Shown: piece by piece, positions 57,432-64,000 of the stretch
Numbering within the stretch: position 1 is the stretch's first letter
How the letters are laid out: the number at the start of each line of letters is the position of its first letter
Assembly (NCBI RefSeq): GCF_002752165.1
Contig: NZ_MOMB01000003.1
Location: forward strand, 1-64,000
Source: Erwinia sp. OLFS4
GTDB taxonomy: Bacteria; Pseudomonadota; Gammaproteobacteria; Enterobacterales; Enterobacteriaceae
Direction: 5' to 3'
DNA: 64,000 bases
The notes under the pieces: model-generated
Database searches by the model: none
Seen by the model: the letters and a program-made list of their open reading frames with translations, nothing else
Told to the model about the DNA's origin: nothing
Made by a program: the position numbers and the translations under genes

Positions 57432-58418
57432 TTACACCACGCCAGCGCGCAGTAAGTCGTGCAGATGAACAACGCCCAGCAACCGGTCACCTTCTGCGAC
57501 CAGTACGGAGGTTATATTTTTACTTTGCATCAGGTTCAGGGCATCCACCGCCAGCATGCCAGAACGCACCCGGATACCGCCCGCCGTCATCACCTTGTCG
57601 ATGCGTGCCTGCTGAAAATCGATTCCCATATCAAGTACACGACGCAGATCGCCATCAGTGAAAATGCCTGCAATCTGCATTACATCATCACAGATTACCG
57701 TCATCCCCAGATGTTTACGGGTAATTTCCAGTAGCGCATCGCGCAGGCTGGCATCGCGACTGACATGGGGAATTTCTGCTCCGGTATGCATAATATCATC
57801 GACGCGTAACAACAGTTTGCGGCCGAGCGCGCCACCAGGATGAGACAGCGCAAAATCTTCAGCGGTGAATCCACGTGCTTTAAGCAAGGCAACAGCCAGC
57901 GCATCACCCATCACTAAGGTGGCCGTGGTGCTACTGGTGGGGGCTAATCCAAGGGGACAGGCTTCCTGAGGCACTTTCACGCACAGGTGGACATCTGCCG
58001 CTTCGCCCATACTGCTTTCCGGGCGGCTGGTGATACAAATCAGTGAGACTCTCAGCCGCTTCAGGACCGGGATAAGCGCCAGTATTTCCGCTGATTCCCC
58101 GGAATTGGAAATCGCAATCACCACGTCGTTGCTGGACACCATCCCCAGATCACCATGGCTGGCCTCCGCCGGGTGGACGAAAAAAGCCGGCGAGCCGGTG
58201 CTGGCAAAGGTGGCGGCCATTTTTTTACCAATATGGCCGGATTTTCCCATGCCCATCACCACGATTTTGCCGTGGCAGTAAAAGATTTTCTCACAGGCTT
58301 TGCTGAAATCATCGTTGATGTAGTTATCCAGCTGTTCAAGCCCTTCACGCTCAATACGTAGCACTTCTTTGCCGGCCAGTTGGAAGTCAAAACCCGGTTC
58401 CAGTTCACTATGGGGCAT
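57432..58418 (-). CDS. kdsD: D-arabinose-5-phosphate isomerase
   Basis: Converts ribulose-5-phosphate to arabinose-5-phosphate, the first step of Kdo synthesis. It has 328 residues: an SIS sugar-isomerase domain (about 40-185; MGKSGHIG and ISNSGES) and two CBS domains (about 205-325). Two ATGs are adjacent; the second (58418) aligns with E. coli and is best spaced from AAGGA, the first (58421) adds one Met. Confidence 0.97.
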   Translation of the reverse strand: MPHSELEPGFDFQLAGKEVLRIEREGLEQLDNYINDDFSKACEKIFYCHGKIVVMGMGKSGHIGKKMAATFASTGSPAFFVHPAEASHGDLGMVSSNDVVIAISNSGESAEILALIPVLKRLRVSLICITSRPESSMGEAADVHLCVKVPQEACPLGLAPTSSTTATLVMGDALAVALLKARGFTAEDFALSHPGGALGRKLLLRVDDIMHTGAEIPHVSRDASLRDALLEITRKHLGMTVICDDVMQIAGIFTDGDLRRVLDMGIDFQQARIDKVMTAGGIRVRSGMLAVDALNLMQSKNITSVLVAEGDRLLGVVHLHDLLRAGVV

Positions 58419-58428
58419 CATTCAGTCC

Positions 58429-59409
58429 TTACCAGAAGCTCTCTGAGGGAAAAAAGTAAAGCAGGGCTACCCAGAGAATAAACCCCCCGAGTAACAGCGC
58501 CCCCGTCAGTCGCCCGATTCGCCGGCGTCGCTGTAAGCAAATCAGCATGAACAATGCGCTGACCCCCAGCATCACCCAATAGTCGCGGGCGAACGCTTCG
58601 CTATCAATGCTGCCAGGGTGGAGTAATGCCGGTACGCCCAGAACAATTGCGATATTATAAATGTTAGCGCCGATCAGGTTACCGATCGCGATATCATCTT
58701 CATCTTTCAGTGCGCCAGCAATCACCGTAGCCAGTTCCGGCAGGCTGGTGCCGACAGAAACGATGGTCAGGCCAATGATCAGCTCGCTGACTCCGAGATA
58801 ATCGGCCACCACCGTTGCGTTATCAATCACCATATTGGTGGCGACCGGCAGCATAATCAGTGCCACAGCCAGCCAGAGAAAGGCAACGGTGTTCCCTCCA
58901 TCTCCGCGGGGAAGTTCCGCCAGCTGTTCGCTGGTCAGGGTATCACTGTTGTTATCGAGGCTGCGTCTGGCAATTCGGATAGTGACCAGCAGATAGACGA
59001 TCGCCATGCTAATCAGCAACAGGCCGTCAATCCGGCTGAGATGGTTATTAAACAGTAAAAAACCGCTGAGTAACGTTACCAGCAACATTAGCGGTAATTC
59101 GCGTCGGATAAGATTTGATTGTACGGCCAGTGGGTGAATCAGCGCCGCGCTGCCAAGAATAAGCAGAATATTGATGATGTTCGACCCCATGACCGTTCCC
59201 ACCGACATATCAAGCTGACCATGGTTGGCTGCCGACAGTGAAACGATAAATTCAGGTAACGAGGTGCCAATACCCACTACGGTCATGCCGATAATAATTG
59301 GCGGAATCCCCAGTGAGCGGCAAAGGATCGATGCACTAAAAACCAGTCGGTCAGCGCCATAGGCCAGCAGCACCAAACCGATTACCAGAAGGGCGGTCGC
59401 AACGAGCAT
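58429..59409 (-). CDS. yrbG: YrbG, inner-membrane sodium/calcium exchanger family protein
   Basis: 326-residue membrane protein of the Ca2+:cation antiporter family, with about ten hydrophobic segments. Two inverted alpha-repeats carry GIGTSLPEFIVS and SVGTSLPELATVIAG. Physiological substrate in enterobacteria is unsettled. AAGGA precedes the ATG at 59409; the open frame upstream to 59535 lies in the divergent promoter region toward mlaF. First gene of the kds-lpt-rpoN series. Confidence 0.95.
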   Translation of the reverse strand: MLVATALLVIGLVLLAYGADRLVFSASILCRSLGIPPIIIGMTVVGIGTSLPEFIVSLSAANHGQLDMSVGTVMGSNIINILLILGSAALIHPLAVQSNLIRRELPLMLLVTLLSGFLLFNNHLSRIDGLLLISMAIVYLLVTIRIARRSLDNNSDTLTSEQLAELPRGDGGNTVAFLWLAVALIMLPVATNMVIDNATVVADYLGVSELIIGLTIVSVGTSLPELATVIAGALKDEDDIAIGNLIGANIYNIAIVLGVPALLHPGSIDSEAFARDYWVMLGVSALFMLICLQRRRRIGRLTGALLLGGFILWVALLYFFPSESFW

Positions 59410-59627
59410 GAAAGATCCTTTCAGCGAAACCAGCGTCATTTTGCTATGGACGGTGGCAGATAAGGTCATAATAATGGATGTAATTCTGACGCCCTGGACA
59501 GAAAAAGTAAAACTTATGCCGGGTTTGATTGCCATAGTGCAGTAAGTTTCTGTAAAACTCGTGGCAACAGAATTTAATAGGTTACCATCTACACTTAATG
59601 ATTATTACCTGATAAACAGAGGTCACT

Positions 59628-60440
59628 ATGGAGCAGACGCCAGGGAATCTGGTTGATGTACGCGGCGTTACGTTCCGCCGTGGCGACCGCCTCATTTTTG
59701 ATAACATTTCGCTGACGGTGCCGAAAGGTAAGGTTACGGCGATTATGGGCCCATCCGGGATTGGCAAAACCACCTTGCTCAGGCTGATTGGCGGGCAGCT
59801 CCAGCCCGATAGCGGCGAGATCTGGTTCCAGGGAGAAAACATCCCGGCGCTTTCACGTTCCCGTCTGTATAGCGCCAGAAAGAAAATGAGCATGTTGTTT
59901 CAGTCTGGTGCTTTGTTTACCGATCTCACTGTTTTTGACAATGTCGCCTGGCCATTGCGTGAACATACCCGTCTGCCGGAACCGTTATTACACGCCACTG
60001 TAATGATGAAACTGGAAGCGGTCGGGCTGCGCGGCGCGGCGCGATTAATGCCTTCCGAACTCTCCGGCGGAATGGCGCGCCGGGTGGCGCTGGCACGTGC
60101 GATTGCACTGGAACCAGAGCTGATCATGTTTGATGAGCCTTTTGTCGGCCAGGACCCCATCACGATGGGCGTACTGGTTAAACTGATTGATGAACTCAAT
60201 CATGCGTTAGGTGTCACCTGTATCGTGGTGTCACATGATGTGCCGGAAGTATTAAGTATCGCTGATTATGCTTACATTATTGCCGGTCAGAAAGTGATTG
60301 CTGAAGGCACTGCCAAACAATTAAAAGACAATACGGATAGCCGTGTCCGCCAGTTTATTGATGGTATTGCGGATGGACCGGTACCTTTTCGTTTTCCGGC
60401 AGGGGAATACCTGCCGGATTTAATCGGATCAGGGAGTTAA
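59628..60440 (+). CDS. mlaF: Phospholipid ABC transporter ATP-binding protein MlaF
   Basis: ATPase of the MlaFEDB complex that keeps phospholipids out of the outer leaflet of the outer membrane. It has 270 residues: Walker A GPSGIGKT (41-48), signature [16 protein letters not shown], Walker [13 protein letters not shown]. The C-terminal extension (about 240-270) contacts the neighbouring MlaF subunit in known structures. Start of mlaFEDCB. Confidence 0.98.
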   Translation: MEQTPGNLVDVRGVTFRRGDRLIFDNISLTVPKGKVTAIMGPSGIGKTTLLRLIGGQLQPDSGEIWFQGENIPALSRSRLYSARKKMSMLFQSGALFTDLTVFDNVAWPLREHTRLPEPLLHATVMMKLEAVGLRGAARLMPSELSGGMARRVALARAIALEPELIMFDEPFVGQDPITMGVLVKLIDELNHALGVTCIVVSHDVPEVLSIADYAYIIAGQKVIAEGTAKQLKDNTDSRVRQFIDGIADGPVPFRFPAGEYLPDLIGSGS

Positions 60441-60447
60441 TCTGACC

Positions 60448-61230
60448 ATGTTAGTTCGTTTTCTGGCTTCGCTGGGAAGACGCGGTATTGATAGCTGCGC
60501 TGCTTTTGGCCGCGCAGGACTGATGTTATTTCACGCGTTAATAGGGCGGCCCGAGTTTCGTAAACACGCGCCGCTGCTTATCGGTCAATTGTACAGCGTC
60601 GGCGTTCTTTCCCTGCTGATTGTGGTGGTCTCCGGTCTGTTTATCGGCATGGTGCTCGGTTTACAAGGTTATCTGGTGCTCACCACCTATAGCGCGGAGA
60701 CCAGTCTTGGCATGCTGGTGGCACTTTCTTTGCTGCGCGAGTTGGGACCCGTGGTCACAGCGCTTTTGTTCGCCGGGCGCGCCGGCTCGGCCCTGACGGC
60801 TGAAATTGGCCTGATGAAAGCCACCGAACAGCTTTCCAGTATGGAGATGATGGCGGTGGACCCATTGCGTCGGGTTATTTCACCGCGCTTCTGGGCTGGA
60901 TTTATTAGCATGCCGCTACTGGCGCTGCTTTTTGTCGCCGTTGGTATTCTCGGCGGCGCGCTGGTGGGAGTAACCTGGAAAGGTATCGACAGCGGTTTTT
61001 TCTGGACCGCAATGCAAAATGCCGTTGATTTGCGGCGGGATATTGTCAACTGTGTGATTAAAAGCGCCGTTTTTGCCATTACCGTGACCTGGATAGCCTT
61101 ATTTAATGGCTACGATGCTATTCCGACCTCGGAAGGGATTAGCCGGGCGACAACGCGTACCGTAGTACACGCATCACTGGCGGTACTGGGGCTGGATTTT
61201 GTGCTGACAGCACTGATGTTTGGGAACTGA
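60448..61230 (+). CDS. mlaE: Phospholipid ABC transporter permease MlaE
   Basis: Inner-membrane permease of the MlaFEDB complex, 260 residues with about five or six membrane segments. Landmarks are the coupling-helix region [22 protein letters not shown] and [17 protein letters not shown]. It is 7 bases after mlaF and 4 bases before mlaD. Confidence 0.98.
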   Translation: MLVRFLASLGRRGIDSCAAFGRAGLMLFHALIGRPEFRKHAPLLIGQLYSVGVLSLLIVVVSGLFIGMVLGLQGYLVLTTYSAETSLGMLVALSLLRELGPVVTALLFAGRAGSALTAEIGLMKATEQLSSMEMMAVDPLRRVISPRFWAGFISMPLLALLFVAVGILGGALVGVTWKGIDSGFFWTAMQNAVDLRRDIVNCVIKSAVFAITVTWIALFNGYDAIPTSEGISRATTRTVVHASLAVLGLDFVLTALMFGN

Positions 61231-61234
61231 TGCA

Positions 61235-61780
61235 ATGTATACAAAGAAAAGTGAAATTTGGGTCGGCATTTTTTTACTTCTGGCGCTTTGCGCGGCCATT
61301 TTTCTGTGCCTGCGTGTGGCAGATGTGAAATCGCTGGGTAACGAACCAACCTGGCGTCTTTATGCCAATTTTGACAATATTGGCGGCCTGAAAACCGGCT
61401 CGCCGGTGAAAGTCGGTGGCGTAGTGATCGGCCGGGTGACGGATATTTCACTCGATGCGAAAACTTATCTGCCGCGTGTCACCATGGCCATTGAAGATAA
61501 GTATAACCAGTTGCCGGACACCAGTTCGCTGGCGGTGCGCACGCAGGGCTTACTTGGTGAACAATTTCTGGCTTTAAATGTAGGTTTCTCTGACCCGGAC
61601 ATGGGCACTGCCATGCTGAAAGACGGTAGCACCATTCAGGATACCAAATCGGCACTGGTACTGGAGGATCTCATCGGCCAGTTCTTGTATAAGAGCAACG
61701 ACGAGAGTAATAAAAAAGGTCAGCAGCCTGCTCAGGGCACCACACCGCCTGAATTGTCTGCTCCCACCCAGCCTAAATGA
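61235..61780 (+). CDS. mlaD: Phospholipid ABC transporter substrate-binding protein MlaD
   Basis: MCE-domain protein anchored in the inner membrane; its hexameric ring forms the lipid channel above MlaE. It has 181 residues: membrane segment (about 7-28), MCE core (about 38-115; [19 protein letters not shown]), and a polar C-terminal tail. The start MYTKKSEIW matches the family; an in-frame codon at 61220 would overlap mlaE. Confidence 0.97.
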   Translation: MYTKKSEIWVGIFLLLALCAAIFLCLRVADVKSLGNEPTWRLYANFDNIGGLKTGSPVKVGGVVIGRVTDISLDAKTYLPRVTMAIEDKYNQLPDTSSLAVRTQGLLGEQFLALNVGFSDPDMGTAMLKDGSTIQDTKSALVLEDLIGQFLYKSNDESNKKGQQPAQGTTPPELSAPTQPK

Positions 61781-61788
61781 GGATTGGC

Positions 61789-62424
61789 ATGTTGAAACGT
61801 TTACTGATTATCGCCCTGTTGGCGATTGTACCTCTGACTGCCAGTGCGGCAACCGATCAGAGCAACCCCTACACACTGATGGATCAGGCGGCAGCGAAGA
61901 CATTTAACCGCCTGAAGAATGAGCAACCGAAGATTAAACAAAATCCTGACTATCTGCGTCAGATTGTGCGTGAGGAGTTGCTGCCGTATGTGCAAATAAA
62001 ATATGCCGGCGCGCTGGTTCTGGGCCGTTACTATCAGCAGGCCACTCCCGCGCAGCGCGATGCATATTTTAAAGCTTTTGCCGATTATCTTGCTCAGGCT
62101 TATGGCCAGGCCCTGGCACTTTATCACGGGCAGACCTATAACGTGGCACCGGCACAGCCGCTGGGTGATGCTAATATTATTGCTATTCGCGTGACCATTA
62201 TTGACCCTAATGGCCGGCCGCCGGTTCGTCTGGATTTTCAGTGGCGCAAAAACAGTGTTAATGGCAACTGGCAGGCATTCGATATGATTGCGGAAGGTGT
62301 CAGTATGATTACGACAAAACAAAACGAATGGAGCGATATCCTGCGGACCCAGGGGGTGGATGCGTTAACCCAACGCCTCGAGTCTTATGCCGCACAGCAC
62401 ATTACCCTGGATAAGCAACAGTGA
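61789..62424 (+). CDS. mlaC: Periplasmic phospholipid carrier MlaC
   Basis: Soluble lipid shuttle between outer-membrane MlaA and inner-membrane MlaD. The 211-residue precursor has a signal peptide (1-21, cleavage at ASA-ATD). Conserved [11 protein letters not shown] and [12 protein letters not shown] line the lipid pocket. The start at 61789 is supported by GAGGA just upstream, which lies over the mlaD stop. Overlaps mlaB by 4 bases. Confidence 0.98.
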   Translation: MLKRLLIIALLAIVPLTASAATDQSNPYTLMDQAAAKTFNRLKNEQPKIKQNPDYLRQIVREELLPYVQIKYAGALVLGRYYQQATPAQRDAYFKAFADYLAQAYGQALALYHGQTYNVAPAQPLGDANIIAIRVTIIDPNGRPPVRLDFQWRKNSVNGNWQAFDMIAEGVSMITTKQNEWSDILRTQGVDALTQRLESYAAQHITLDKQQ

Positions 62425-62714
62425 ATCCGTCGCTAAGCTGGACAAGCGCACAAGGCAAGCTGGCGCTCAGTGGTTGGCTGACGCATGAAACGTTACTGCC
62501 TTTATGGCAGCAGCGAGAAGATCTAATGAATGGCGTCAGCCTGCTGGATGTCAGTGGCCTTGAACAGGTGGATACGGCCGGTCTGGCGCTGTTGATCCAT
62601 TTGCGCGAAACGGCAAAAAAGCAGCCGCTGACGCTGCAAATGAGCGGGATTACCGACAGATTGCGCGCGCTAATCGGGTTGTATAATTTACAATCTGTGA
62701 TGATTACCGTATAG
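62421..62714 (+). CDS. mlaB: MlaB, STAS-domain subunit of the Mla transporter
   Basis: Cytoplasmic STAS-fold protein that binds MlaF and is needed for transporter assembly and activity. It has 97 residues, with [19 protein letters not shown] around the conserved Ser/Thr loop. The start is a GTG within the GTGA overlap with mlaC. Confidence 0.96.
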   Translation: MNPSLSWTSAQGKLALSGWLTHETLLPLWQQREDLMNGVSLLDVSGLEQVDTAGLALLIHLRETAKKQPLTLQMSGITDRLRALIGLYNLQSVMITV

Positions 62715-62742
62715 CGATGTCATCATCCGATGCTTATTATTG

Positions 62743-62770
62743 GAAAGCCCCTGCTCAGGCTGGGGCTTTC
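62743..62770 (+). terminator. Probable terminator of mlaFEDCB
   Basis: GAAAGCCCC and GGGGCTTTC form a perfect 9-bp stem with a 10-base loop. The following sequence is TGCGTG, so the U run is limited to bases inside the stem and termination may be partial. Confidence 0.6.
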
Positions 62771-62841
62771 TGCGTGTTTAAGACAAAGACAAATTCCTCT
62801 ACTATGTGGGGCTGTTATCATTCATTAATGTCAGAACGGTC

Positions 62842-63096
62842 ATGGAAAATAGCGAAATACAATCTGTGCTCTTAAGCGCACTACCCTTAGAAGAGGTTCA
62901 TGTATCCGGCGATGGCAGCCATTTTCAGGTGATTGCCGTCGGCGAAATTTTTGCCGAACTCAGCCGGGTAAAAAAACAGCAGGCAGTGTATGCGCCGCTG
63001 ATGGAATATATTGCGGATAACCGTATTCATGCGGTTTCCATCAAAACATACACTCCTGCAGAATGGGCACGTGACCGTAAGCTGAACGGTTTTTAA
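62842..63096 (+). CDS. ibaG: IbaG, BolA-family acid-stress protein
   Basis: 84-residue BolA-like protein that pairs with monothiol glutaredoxin to bind a 2Fe-2S cluster. The class fold and conserved His are in [15 protein letters not shown], with [11 protein letters not shown] and the C-terminal [10 protein letters not shown]. The start MENSEIQ was chosen by family match; codons from 62806 are leader. It precedes murA by 69 bases and may be co-transcribed with it. Confidence 0.97.
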   Translation: MENSEIQSVLLSALPLEEVHVSGDGSHFQVIAVGEIFAELSRVKKQQAVYAPLMEYIADNRIHAVSIKTYTPAEWARDRKLNGF

Positions 63097-63138
63097 TTGG
63101 CTTGCCTGATCCCGGACAGACTGGCGGGCGGCAAATAA

Positions 63139-64000
<862 letters not shown>

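Overview
The window is a stretch of enterobacterial core chromosome. Almost every gene has a close, co-linear counterpart in Escherichia coli, and the order fis-dusB ... mreBCD ... argR/mdh ... rplM-rpsI ... gltBD ... arcB ... rpoN-lpt-mla-murA is the E. coli order. Differences from K-12 (a type II dehydroquinase gene aroQ ahead of accBC, msrPQ beside it, yhcC and elbB absent around arcB, an extra aldehyde dehydrogenase after aaeXAB) point to Enterobacterales outside the Escherichia group. An Erwiniaceae-like (Pantoea/Erwinia) origin is my inference from recall, not a search. No rRNA, tRNA, CRISPR array, prophage or insertion sequence was seen.

Layout. 1-1.9 kb: an AT-rich accessory gene for a DUF2235/Tle1-like hydrolase, then a non-coding stretch with seven exact copies of a 7-base repeat. 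1.9-11.5 kb, minus strand: fis-dusB, prmA, panF-yhdT, accC-accB-aroQ, msrQ-msrP, acuI. 11.7-24.4 kb, plus strand: csrD, mreB, mreCD-maf-rng, yhdP-tldD. 24.4-30.6 kb: aaeR divergent from aaeXAB, an inserted aldehyde dehydrogenase, then the barstar-like yhcO. 30.8-36.8 kb: two YhcN-family genes, argR divergent from mdh, then degS, degQ and zapG. 37-40.6 kb: zapE, rplM-rpsI, sspAB. 40.7-46.6 kb: gltD-gltB. 46.7-50.7 kb: arcB between two long AT-rich spacers; the second holds the ArcZ small RNA, tail-to-tail with arcB. 50.7-59.4 kb: mtgA, ptsO-rapZ-ptsN-hpf-rpoN-lptB-lptA-lptC-kdsC-kdsD-yrbG. 59.6-64 kb: mlaFEDCB, ibaG and the first 278 codons of murA.

Functionally the region is dominated by envelope and shape genes: MreBCD, YhdP, the Mla phospholipid system, LPS synthesis and export (KdsC/D, LptA/B/C), peptidoglycan (MtgA, MurA), and the envelope proteases DegS and DegQ. 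Global regulators are also present: Fis, CsrD, ArgR, SspA, ArcB/ArcZ, RpoN with its nitrogen PTS, and the glmS regulator RapZ. I did not find a convincing undescribed multi-gene system. The observations most worth following are the orphan hydrolase with its repeat-bearing downstream region, the ArcZ/arcB end overlap within a rearranged arcB neighbourhood, the terminator-like hairpins in the aroQ-accBC leader and between mreB and mreC, and the aldehyde dehydrogenase inserted beside the aae efflux operon.
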